Below are positions 1 through 7,100 of a DNA stretch of 19,560 bases, piece by piece; the stretch's first letter is position 1; the number at the start of each line of letters is the position of its first letter. Origin of the DNA: an uncultured Bacteroidales bacterium (lineage in GTDB: Bacteria; Bacteroidota; Bacteroidia; Bacteroidales; UBA932); NCBI GenBank assembly GCA_934678915.1, contig CAKUSF010000029.1, forward strand, positions 1-19,560, given 5' to 3'. Made by a program: the position numbers and the translations under genes. The notes under the pieces are model-generated. The model did not search any database. It saw only the letters and a list, made by a program, of their open reading frames with translations, and was not told the origin of the DNA.

Positions 1-957
1 GTCTTCGGGCTGAATGATTCGGATGACATCACCGCTGCCACGATTGTCTCGGCGTCCATCCAATCCTTGCTGTTCACTTTCACGCTGATAACGATGATCC
101 AGCCATCTCTTGTCACGACACGCAGAACCTTAGTCAACATCGCTCTCGTGGCCGTTGGCTCAGTCTGCTACCTTGTCGCGGATTCACTGGCGGATTCACC
201 AATAGTCACCTGCGTGGCTGTCGCGGCAGTCATTGTCCAACTCCTCCTTTACACGGCATTGTTCCAAAGATGCTACAAAAAATTCGTCAGGCAGGTCAAG
301 GACTATTATGATGAGGAATATGAACGGCCGCTCCAGTGGGCTAGGAACAGTTTTATCGCGGCCCTAGCGGTCGGGGTGTTAGCGATGTTGTCCCTTACAG
401 TTCCTCAGTCCGTCTATAATGCCTTCATGTGCTGCTACATGGCCTTCTACATTTGGTTCGCCACCCGCTTCATCAACTACATCATCAGATCGGATTACTA
501 TCTGCCAGCGGTTAAAATTTCCGCTGAAGAGATTGTAGAACCAGGACCTGAGCCGAAGCTTGAACCAGAGACTCTTGCTTCGGATTCAGACTTCAATGAT
601 TCATCGGAACAGGAAAAGAGACTTCAAGTCGCTCTTGATGAATATGTCGCCAGCAAGGACTATCTCAATCCAGACCGCGATAGAAACTACATCATCGAGC
701 GTTCAGGCATCGATCCTCGTTACTTCCGTTGGTACTTCCAGAACGTCCTGACTCAAGACTTCCGTGTCTGGAGAGCAAACCTCAGAATCGAGGAAGCGAA
801 GAGGATCATCTTGACCACCCCCGACGTCTCGATGAACGCACTTGCAATTAAACTCGGTTTCGGCACCTCCCAAAATTTCTATCATCACTTCAAAAAAGTT
901 GTTGGTCAAACTCCAACAGAGTTCATGGAAGATTGCAGGGCAAACTCGAACGAATAG
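1..957 (+). CDS. AraC-type transcriptional regulator with N-terminal membrane domain (5' end outside window)
   Basis: The reading frame is open from base 1 to the TAG at 955-957, so the true start lies upstream and 318 codons are visible. The first half is hydrophobic, with about four or five membrane segments (for example around nt 67-105, 133-200, 205-265, 345-410 and 420-485). An acidic Pro/Glu-rich linker follows (about nt 520-620). The last 100 residues form an AraC-family DNA-binding domain: first helix-turn-helix around NYIIERSGIDPRYF, then the typical IEEAKRII helix and the second motif ALAIKLGFGTSQNFYHHFKK ending in GQTPTEF. Membrane-bound AraC proteins of this layout occur in Bacteroidota and presumably sense an envelope signal. 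The gene sits directly before two related promoter modules (931-1060, 2308-2436), making it the obvious candidate to control them; that link is inference. The first GTAAATTT half-site of the array begins at the last base of its stop codon. Signal and regulon are unknown. Confidence 0.88.
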   Translation, partial: VFGLNDSDDITAATIVSASIQSLLFTFTLITMIQPSLVTTRRTLVNIALVAVGSVCYLVADSLADSPIVTCVAVAAVIVQLLLYTALFQRCYKKFVRQVKDYYDEEYERPLQWARNSFIAALAVGVLAMLSLTVPQSVYNAFMCCYMAFYIWFATRFINYIIRSDYYLPAVKISAEEIVEPGPEPKLEPETLASDSDFNDSSEQEKRLQVALDEYVASKDYLNPDRDRNYIIERSGIDPRYFRWYFQNVLTQDFRVWRANLRIEEAKRIILTTPDVSMNALAIKLGFGTSQNFYHHFKKVVGQTPTEFMEDCRANSNE

Positions 958-1060
958 TAAATTTGCTGGTAAATACGCGTTTTAGGGTGGTAAATTTCGT
1001 CTTTTATGGAAATTTACTACCCTTGCTTTTTTGTCCTTAAGCCATCGTTGACTACTTTTG
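931..1060 (+). repeat. Duplicated regulator-tail/hairpin/promoter module, copy 1
   Basis: This 130-bp stretch is repeated, diverged, at 2308-2436 (129 bp). Shared in the same order are GATTGCAGG and the end of the AraC coding frame, GAATAGTAAATTTGCTGG, a hairpin, and a promoter whose -7 box is TACTTTTG. Here the hairpin arms are 984-998 and 1009-1023 (15 nt, one G-T pair, 10-nt loop). GTAAATTT-like half-sites lie at 957, 969 and 990, with an inverted one at 1010-1017. The spacing is 12 and 21 nt, close to one and two helical turns. The hairpin could be the terminator of the AraC gene (a T-rich run follows), a regulator-binding palindrome, or both. Confidence 0.85.
1030..1060 (+). promoter_or_regulatory. 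Bacteroidota-type promoter for the small peptide/lipoprotein operon
   Basis: TTTG at 1030-1033, a 19-nt spacer and TACTTTTG at 1053-1060 match the Bacteroidota primary-sigma consensus TTTG-N19-21-TAnnTTTG in every fixed position. Transcription would start near 1067, about 45 nt before the ATG at 1113. The hairpin or palindrome at 984-1023 ends 6 nt upstream of the -33 box, where a class II activator or a roadblock would act. Confidence 0.75.
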
Positions 1061-1112
1061 TGTCTAGTTTACACTTGATGGAATTCATACTAAATTAATA
1101 ATCAAATTAACA

Positions 1113-1286
1113 ATGAAACGGCATGTACACACACACACACACAACGTTAGGCGAAATTACCTTGCACCTTTAGCTGAGGTGTTGGTTATGGAGATGGAGC
1201 AGGACGTGCTCCATGACAGCGGCTTGCAGGATGGTTACTTTCAAGTCAGCGACCCGTTCTCGGACAATGATGATGTTGAATGGTAA
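1113..1286 (+). CDS. Small conserved peptide (57 aa) paired with a fimbrillin-like lipoprotein
   Basis: ATG at 1113 opens a frame of 57 codons ending with TAA at 1284-1286, too short for usual gene-finder cut-offs. The core reads RNYLAPLAEVLVMEMEQDVL followed by a His-Asp-Ser-Gly, and the protein ends in Glu-Trp. The same core occurs in the peptide at 19003-19140 (NYLPPLLEVLNIEMEQGVL then Thr-Gly-Ser-Gly, also ending in Glu-Trp), and both sit immediately upstream of a fimbrillin-like lipoprotein. Short proteins with a Y-x-x-P-x-x-E-V-[LI] core near surface lipoproteins are a recurrent Bacteroidales pattern, but I know no function. There is no signal peptide or membrane helix. Codons 5-10 (VHTHTH) are written by an (AC)8 tract at 1127-1142, so slippage could switch the frame off. 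The gene is the first after the promoter at 1030-1060 and ends 16 nt before the next start. Confidence 0.75.
   Translation: MKRHVHTHTHNVRRNYLAPLAEVLVMEMEQDVLHDSGLQDGYFQVSDPFSDNDDVEW
1127..1142 (+). repeat. (AC)8 dinucleotide tract within the small peptide gene
   Basis: Eight uninterrupted AC units lie in the fifth to tenth codons of the peptide gene at 1113-1286. Gain of one unit would bring the TAG at 1171-1173 into frame; loss of one unit would bring in the TAG at 1148-1150. Either way the conserved core is lost. Such a tract is a possible contingency (phase-variation) locus, although eight units is short. Confidence 0.9.
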
Positions 1287-1302
1287 TTTGGGAGGGCTGA
1301 AC

Positions 1303-2301
1303 ATGAAAGGATTATATTCATTGATAGCTGTCATGGCTTTGTCCATCGCTTTTTGCTCATGCGACAAGGAGACTGCAGCATCTCCAGAACCTGAGACTCC
1401 GAATACCGGTGAACTTAAATTCGACATCACCGTGGCTGATCTTGATTCTGGCATTGACACAAAGGCTGCCAAGAAGGGCTGGCAGGATGGGGACGTGCTG
1501 TTTATCTGGTTTGATGAGTGGCCTACGTATGATAAGAATAAAAACTATATCTGGATTGTCTCTCCGCTCCAGCTCGTGTACAATGGTGGCAAATGGATTA
1601 CGTTTGGACCGGACGCTGACACCAAGCGTTACCTTAAATCAAAAGGCCGCTTCACTGTAGTTTATGATGGACTCAACGGCATAGAGTGTTATGCTTCCAA
1701 TGGGGACACGTATATTAATTACATAGCGAACAGCACCCTAAAAGCTGTCAAGGTGGATGGCGTTTCGAAAAAACCGTCCATCCGCCCGATGCTGGCCTAT
1801 ATCGGTAGTAATTCTCTCTATGAGCACCATTGGTATTCTTATGATGCGGAAAAGAACACCTTGTCGGCCGAACTGACAGGCTGGAAGTTCAAGACCACTT
1901 TCCGTGTGCTTGTCAAGAATGATGACGGACAACTGACGGGTGACGCGTCTAAATGGTGTCTGAGGGTAAGGAACGAGACCACTGGTACGGACATCAACAC
2001 CATTTCCTCTTTTGGGTTGTATCGTACTCCAAATCCTAATAATCGTCAAGATAGTTATCTGACGTTGTCGCGTAATCTGGATTACACGGGACTCGCTGCC
2101 GGCATACAGGAAGAGGATGGAATAGCCTTTTACTATTCTTACCTGAATGCCGAGAACGCGATGATAAAGTTCACACTCTTCAACACCGAAACCAATGAAG
2201 AGAAGTCTTACACGGTAAGCGGCAAGACGATGAATACCGGTAGCGCGAATGGTGGCGACAAGTGCTACGGTGTCGCCTTGAAGCACTCGAGCTTCAAATA
2301 A
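1303..2301 (+). CDS. Fimbrillin-like surface lipoprotein
   Basis: I place the start at 1303, where GGAGGG (1291-1296) sits 6 nt upstream and the protein begins with a lipoprotein signal peptide (MKGLYSLIAVMALSIAFCSC). In-frame start codons from 1213 lie inside the preceding peptide gene and would put a hydrophilic stretch before the signal. The product is 332 aa. After the lipidated Cys comes a Pro-rich spacer (SPEPETPNTG). A fimbrillin-family opening follows: the strand KFDITV, then TKAAKKGWQDGDVLFIWFD, matching the GWxxGDxIxVW pattern typical of fimbrillin-like proteins. The rest is beta-rich with no catalytic motif. Such proteins are exported as lipoproteins and may be pilin subunits or surface adhesins; polymerisation cannot be read from sequence. 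The gene is coupled to the small peptide gene 16 nt upstream and is followed by the second promoter module, which keeps a remnant of the AraC gene tail just after its stop codon. Confidence 0.8.
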   Translation: MKGLYSLIAVMALSIAFCSCDKETAASPEPETPNTGELKFDITVADLDSGIDTKAAKKGWQDGDVLFIWFDEWPTYDKNKNYIWIVSPLQLVYNGGKWITFGPDADTKRYLKSKGRFTVVYDGLNGIECYASNGDTYINYIANSTLKAVKVDGVSKKPSIRPMLAYIGSNSLYEHHWYSYDAEKNTLSAELTGWKFKTTFRVLVKNDDGQLTGDASKWCLRVRNETTGTDINTISSFGLYRTPNPNNRQDSYLTLSRNLDYTGLAAGIQEEDGIAFYYSYLNAENAMIKFTLFNTETNEEKSYTVSGKTMNTGSANGGDKCYGVALKHSSFK

Positions 2302-2307
2302 GGTGAG

Positions 2308-2436
2308 GATTGCAGGACAAAATCGAGCGAATAGTAAATTTGCTGGTAAATTATTTTGTATGGTAGTAAATTTCTTGATTATAAGAAATTTACTACCATG
2401 CTTGTTTTGAAAATAGTCAAAGCCTGAGTACTTTTG
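2308..2436 (+). repeat. Duplicated regulator-tail/hairpin/promoter module, copy 2
   Basis: This is the partner of 931-1060. The frame that ends the AraC gene (EDCRANSNE, stop) survives here as EDCRTKSSE, stop (about 2305-2334), although no AraC gene precedes it. This marks the segment as duplicated together with the 3' end of the regulator gene. The hairpin is perfect here: arms 2360-2376 and 2383-2399 (17 bp, 6-nt loop). Relative to copy 1 one stem pair changed from G-C to T-A on both sides, and another from G-T to A-T. Half-sites GTAAATT(T) are at 2334, 2346 and 2366, with the inverted one at 2386-2393. Confidence 0.85.
2406..2436 (+). promoter_or_regulatory. Bacteroidota-type promoter for the small barrel protein
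   Basis: TTTG at 2406-2409, a 19-nt spacer and TACTTTTG at 2429-2436 match the consensus in every fixed position. Transcription would start near 2443, about 32 nt before the ATG at 2475. The box identities and spacing equal those of the promoter at 1030-1060, and the hairpin again ends 6 nt upstream. Confidence 0.75.
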
Positions 2437-2474
2437 CATAAAATTTTAAGTTTAACATTTAAATTCAAACCTTT

Positions 2475-2933
2475 ATGAAAAAGACATTGTTGATTATCAT
2501 CGCTATTTTGGGATTCGCTGCGGTTGCAAGCGCACAGCCAAGAGCTATCGGTATCCGTTCCGGTTGGGGTTTTGACTTTTCCTACGAGCACACGATCAAA
2601 GGGCCGAACTTCGCAGAGATTGAGGTCGGTCTTGACGGCTACGCTTTCGATGCATTCCACGTTGATGCTACCTACAACTTCATGATTGCCAACCCGGACT
2701 GGACTCCGGTCGGAACTTGGGGAATCTATGCCGGTCCTGGTGTTTCGGCCTACATGTGGCCTTCAGAAAGCGTCTTTTACGCAGGAGTTCTCGGTAATGT
2801 CGGCCTTGAGTACAAGTTCAAATTCCCTCTCCAGCTTTCGGTCGATGTGCGCCCTCGTATCATGTTTGGTAACGGTGGTATCTGGACCGATGGCCTCTTC
2901 TATGGTGGCGTCAGTGCCCGCTATTATTTCTAA
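2475..2933 (+). CDS. Small outer-membrane beta-barrel protein
   Basis: The product is 152 aa with a clear Sec signal peptide (MKKTLLIIIAILGFAAVASA, cleavage before Gln-Pro). The mature part of about 130 residues alternates polar and aromatic or aliphatic residues in short strands separated by Gly/Asp/Pro turns, for example AEIEVGLDGYAF, WGIYAGPGVSAYM and GLEYKFKFPLQLSVDVRP. It ends SARYYF with a terminal Phe, the usual outer-membrane barrel insertion signature. The size fits an 8-strand barrel of the OmpW/OmpX or outer-membrane-protein beta-barrel type. No enzyme motif is seen. It is monocistronic: its own promoter at 2406-2436 lies upstream and a hairpin terminator follows at 2986-3012. Since its promoter module duplicates the one before the fimbrillin-like operon, the two are probably co-regulated, likely by the AraC-type protein at the left edge (inference). 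Confidence 0.75.
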   Translation: MKKTLLIIIAILGFAAVASAQPRAIGIRSGWGFDFSYEHTIKGPNFAEIEVGLDGYAFDAFHVDATYNFMIANPDWTPVGTWGIYAGPGVSAYMWPSESVFYAGVLGNVGLEYKFKFPLQLSVDVRPRIMFGNGGIWTDGLFYGGVSARYYF

Positions 2934-2985
2934 ATCGAGTATATTCTTCAGTTAGTTGAATTAATCATTTAAACGATTATTCATC

Positions 2986-3012
2986 AAGGTCTGGCCGTGT
3001 TGGCTAGACCTT
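2986..3012 (+). terminator. Hairpin terminator after the small barrel gene
   Basis: Arms 2986-2996 (AAGGTCTGGCC) and 3002-3012 (GGCTAGACCTT) pair over 11 bp with one G-T wobble around a 5-nt loop. The following sequence is moderately T-rich (CGCCTTTTGGCCTTT). It is 53 nt past the stop codon and upstream of the next promoter. Confidence 0.6.
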
Positions 3013-3040
3013 CGCCTTTTGGCCTTTGTGCAGTCTGTAC

Positions 3041-3071
3041 TTTCTTCTCTTTTTGTTTTTTGCTAACTTTG
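3041..3071 (+). promoter_or_regulatory. Promoter of the N-carbamoylputrescine amidohydrolase gene
   Basis: TAACTTTG at 3064-3071 matches the -7 consensus fully. A weaker -33 box, TTTC at 3041-3044, lies 19 nt upstream in a T-rich stretch. The resulting leader of about 50 nt holds a 7-bp hairpin (3082-3088 with 3093-3099, loop AAAT), whose role is unknown. Confidence 0.6.
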
Positions 3072-3128
3072 CAGGTTGCAATGCTCGGAAATCTGAGCAG
3101 GCTGCATAAAATGTAAAAGAATATCATC

Positions 3129-4013
3129 ATGAACATCTTGAAAGTGGGAATGGTGCAACAGAGCTGCACTACGGACATCAAGGCGAACATCGCCAAACTT
3201 ACTGAGAACATCTGCGAGTGTGCTGCCAAAGGTGCACAATTGGTTGTTCTACAGGAGCTGCATAATTCGGTCTATTTCTGCCAAACGGAGGATGCATCTC
3301 TTTGTGACCTAGCTGAGACCATTCCAGGGCCTTCTACTGAATATTTCGGAGAACTTGCCAGAAAACTTGGAGTAGTACTGGTACTTTCGCTTTTTGAAAG
3401 GCGCGCTCCTGGCCTTTATCACAACACAGCTGTCGTGATCGAGAAGGACGGCAGCATTGCAGGCAAGTACCGCAAGATGCATATTCCTGATGATCCTTGC
3501 TTCTACGAGAAGTTCTATTTCACACCGGGTGATTTAGGCTTCAAACCTATTCAGACTTCTGTTGGCTCCCTCGGAGTGCTGGTCTGTTGGGATCAATGGT
3601 ATCCAGAGGCCGCTAGGCTGATGGCTCTGAACGGAGCTCAGCTGCTGATCTATCCAACAGCCATAGGTGGCGTTGGAACGGATTCCAAGGAAGAGCAGCA
3701 GACCCAGAGGCAGGCCTGGCAGCTGGCCCAAAGAGGTCATTCGGTTGCTAACGGATTGCCTGTCATCACAGTGAACCGTGTAGGCCACGAGGACGACCCT
3801 TCTGGCAACACGATCGGCCTTGATTTCTGGGGATATTCATTTGCCACTGGTTCACAGGGCGAGATCCTTGCCCAATTCAGCACTGAAGAGGAAGGAGTGA
3901 AGGTCGTTGAAATCGACCTCGACCGCACTGAATATGTCCGCAGGGGATGGCCGTTCCTCCGTGACCGCAGAATCGATGCCTATTCCCCAATCTTATCCCG
4001 CTACGGAAAGTAG
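3129..4013 (+). CDS. aguB: N-carbamoylputrescine amidohydrolase (nitrilase superfamily)
   Basis: The 294-aa product matches the nitrilase-superfamily enzyme that hydrolyses N-carbamoylputrescine to putrescine, CO2 and ammonia, the last step of the agmatine deiminase route to putrescine. The catalytic triad is visible: Glu43 in VVLQELHN, Lys116 in YRKMHIPDD and Cys153 in VLVCWDQWYPE. The family signatures GLYHNTAVVIEKDG, FYFTPGDLGF and VNRVGHEDD are also present. Length and N-terminus (MNILKVGMVQQSC) are normal for AguB, and there is no signal peptide, so it is cytoplasmic. The agmatine deiminase gene (aguA), commonly adjacent, is not in this window on either side, so the pathway partner must be elsewhere or the gene acts alone. 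It has its own promoter at 3041-3071. Arginine-derived or imported agmatine is the expected source of substrate. Identification is confident; substrate specificity within the superfamily is slightly less so. Confidence 0.92.
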   Translation: MNILKVGMVQQSCTTDIKANIAKLTENICECAAKGAQLVVLQELHNSVYFCQTEDASLCDLAETIPGPSTEYFGELARKLGVVLVLSLFERRAPGLYHNTAVVIEKDGSIAGKYRKMHIPDDPCFYEKFYFTPGDLGFKPIQTSVGSLGVLVCWDQWYPEAARLMALNGAQLLIYPTAIGGVGTDSKEEQQTQRQAWQLAQRGHSVANGLPVITVNRVGHEDDPSGNTIGLDFWGYSFATGSQGEILAQFSTEEEGVKVVEIDLDRTEYVRRGWPFLRDRRIDAYSPILSRYGK

Positions 4014-4047
4014 AATCTTTATGCTTTCGTCCTCTTTGGCGCTTGGC

Positions 4048-4081
4048 AATCTTTAGTTATAGCTAAAATCGACTAAAGATT
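4048..4081. repeat. Inverted repeat between aguB and the susC-like gene
   Basis: AATCTTTAG (4048-4056) and CTAAAGATT (4073-4081) are perfect 9-nt arms around a 16-nt loop that contains TAGCTA. There is no T-run to make it a convincing terminator. It lies 36 nt upstream of the -33 box of the next promoter and could be an operator or a weak terminator; the sequence does not decide. Confidence 0.45.
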
Positions 4082-4116
4082 CAACCATAAATACCAATAA
4101 ATAGGGATGCCTTCTG

Positions 4117-4148
4117 ATTGCACTAGAATTATTATTTGCATAACTTTG
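4117..4148 (+). promoter_or_regulatory. Promoter of the SusC/SusD/protease operon
   Basis: TAACTTTG at 4141-4148 matches the -7 consensus, and ATTG at 4117-4120 is a near-match to the -33 box with a 20-nt spacer. Transcription would start near 4155. This rules out the in-frame ATG at 4136 as the translation start and supports 4181. Confidence 0.65.
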
Positions 4149-4180
4149 CATCCAAACGAAGTTTAACAAATAATTATTCA

Positions 4181-7100
4181 ATGTTTATGAAGTCAGAAAA
4201 GTCAACGAAGACAATTGGCTTTCGGTTTGGAGTTCTGATTTTCTCTTTGTGTGCGATTCTGTCGTTCACCGGCTTCGCGGACAGTGCCTTTGCTCAGAAC
4301 ACTCAGGGCAAGAGCGCTTCCGGAGCATCGAGCAACCCACGAATTACCATCAAAGGACGAATCACGGACGACCACGATGAGCCGCTCCCCGGAGCTAACG
4401 TGCTCGTGAAGGGGACATCAATTGGAACATCCGCAGACGCGGACGGCAATTATTCCCTGACATTTCAGCGAAGTCCGGGCAAGTCGGACATTCTTGTATA
4501 TTCATTCATTGGGACTGAATCCAAGGAGTTCAATGTCAGCACCTCGACAAGGTTGAATGTGCAGCTCAAGACTTCCAGCCTTGACGCCGTGGTAGTCAAC
4601 GGCTTCTACACCCAGACAAAGGAGACGTTCACAGGTGCGGCTACGACAATCAGTGGTGACCAGTTGGTGGCTGTCTCATCGACCAACCTGATGCAGAGTC
4701 TCGCTGCTCTGACTCCGGGCATGGTGCTGGTGGAGAACAACAATGCCGGATCAAACCCTAACGCTGTCCCATCCATCCTTATTCGTGGATCAAACACTTT
4801 GATTTCCAATGAGAGTGAGGAAGGAGTGAACAACCCTCTCATCGTGTTGGACGGTGTTGAGATAAGCATTCAGGAACTCTATGACCTTGACATGTTTGAC
4901 ATCGAGAGAATTGATGTCTTGAAAGACGCCTCTGCCACGATTCTTTATGGCGAGAAAGGAGCCAACGGTGTCATTGTTGTTGAGAGGAAACGCTCTGAAG
5001 AAGGAAAACTGAGACTCAGTTACAATTTCGTGCCGAGATTCAGCGTTCCGGACCTTAGTTCGTTCAATCTTTGTAGCCCTGCTGAAAAGCTTGAAATCGA
5101 GCGACTTGCAGGAAAGTATGACACGACTGACGGCTCGATGGACGAGGCTTATGACTACAAACTTCAGCTGATCCGCAAGGGCGTCAACCCGGACTGGCTC
5201 CACGCTCCTTTGCGTGTGCCGTTAAGTCACTCTCATTCTCTGGCTCTAAGTTCGAGGGGTGAGAAGTTGGAGTTTCGCGCGAATGCCAATTTCGGTGACA
5301 CTTATGGCGTTATGAAAGGGGATAACAGAAGGAATTTGGGACTGAATTTCAGCATCAACTATCACCTCCGCAACAAGTTGACACTTTCGTACAAGAACAG
5401 TTTTTCATTGAACAGAAGTGTTGACTCTCCTTATGGAAGTTACTCTCAGTACTCAAGAATGAATCCTTACAACCCGATGACGGATGAGGATGGAAACTAC
5501 ATTAAGAGTTACTATTTCAATCCGCTCAGCACGTCCTCCTATAAGACTGCAAATCCTTTGTATGATGCCACGTTGTCAAGCTTCGGCAAGAGTCAGAATC
5601 AGTCATGGACAAACTCTCTGTCTGGAAGATGGAACATCACCAAAGAACTCTATGTGACGGGTCAGGCTAACTTGAATCTGACATGGAACCGTTCTGACAA
5701 CTACGACTCGCCAGATAGGGCCAAGTACCAGAACAGTGCCCTGAATGACAAGGGCCAGTACAGTCTCTCGACTGGCAATGGCCTTACCACTGACGGAAAG
5801 ATTGTTGTGAATTACGGCAAATCATTGGATTCCAAAGGGTCTATGTTCCGTGTCAGTGCCGGTAGCAACATTCAGTACAGCCGCAAGCAAAGTGCATCGT
5901 TCCTTGCTAAGGGATTCATAAAAGACGAATTGTCGGATCTTTCCTTTGCTTTGACGTACCCTACCGGGCATCCTACTGGAACGGATAGGGTGGCAACAGC
6001 GGTCGGTTTCTTTGCCAACGCCAACTTTAGTCTTTGGAACAGGTATTTTGTGGATGGCTCCTACAGGACATCAGGATCGTCTAAATTCGGAGCCAACAAC
6101 AGTTTCGCACCGTTCTGGGCTTTGGGAGCCGGTTGGCACCTTCACAACGAGAAGTTTATCAAGGATAACCTGCCTTGGATCAACACATTGACATTTAGGT
6201 ATTCACTCGGTTACACCGGTAGCGTTTCCTTTGACTACTATCAGGCTCGTACCGTCTACCAGTACGACTCAAAGTACCAGTACGTCTCCGGAATCGGTGC
6301 GCTACCTAAGCAGATGGGTAACCCTGATTTGAAATGGCAGAGGACTCTGAACAATAACTTTGGCCTTACCGCTGCGTTTCTTGACAATCGTTTCAACCTG
6401 TCATTTGACTTTTATTCGAACACGACCTACGACATGCTGATGTCAGTCAATCTGCCACCGTCTGTCGGCACGTCATCAATGAATGTGAACTTCGGCCAGC
6501 TCAACAACAAAGGACTTGACCTCTCGCTTTCTGCGCAGATCATCCGCAACAAGGACTGGTTTTGGAGTGTGACATTGACCGGAGGCCATGTGATGGATCA
6601 GATCCGTAAGATCTCCGAAGGTCTTAAGAACGACATTGACAATCCTTACGATTCCTCCAAACCAAAGATCCTCTTTGTGGAGGGTGGTTCGCAGTACGAC
6701 ATCTATGCGATGCGCTCTGCCGGAATCGACCCCGCAACGGGAAAGGAAATATTCATCAAGAAGAATGGTGAATATACTTTCAAATACGATGAAAACGAGA
6801 GGGTGGCAGTCGGAAACACTAACCCGATCCTACAGGGTTCGTTGATGAACACATTGAGGTACAAAGGATTCTCAATCAGTGTGGCTACTTCCTACACTTT
6901 TGGCTCTGACTATTATAACTCGACTTTGAAGAACAAGGTTGAGAACATTGACCTTAACTACAATGTGGACCGTAGAGTGTTCACTGACAGGTGGAAACAG
7001 CCTGGCGACCACACTCGTTTCCTTGGAATCGGAACGTCTAGCAGTTCGTCCCAGTACTCAGAAAGATTCGTTGAAAGGCGTAATGAACTGTACATTTCTA

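Noticed and set aside
1213..1302. Upstream in-frame starts for the first fimbrillin-like lipoprotein
   Set aside because: They lie inside the small peptide gene, give a basic hydrophilic N-terminus before the signal peptide, and lack the strong GGAGGG that precedes the ATG at 1303.
1738..2439. 233-codon open frame on the minus strand
   Set aside because: It is antisense to the lipoprotein gene and runs through the hairpin and promoter; no protein family features, and the plus-strand gene has clear signals.
4136..4180. ATG at 4136 as start of the SusC-like gene
   Set aside because: It overlaps the -7 box TAACTTTG (4141-4148), so it would not be in the transcript; the ATG at 4181 precedes a normal signal peptide.
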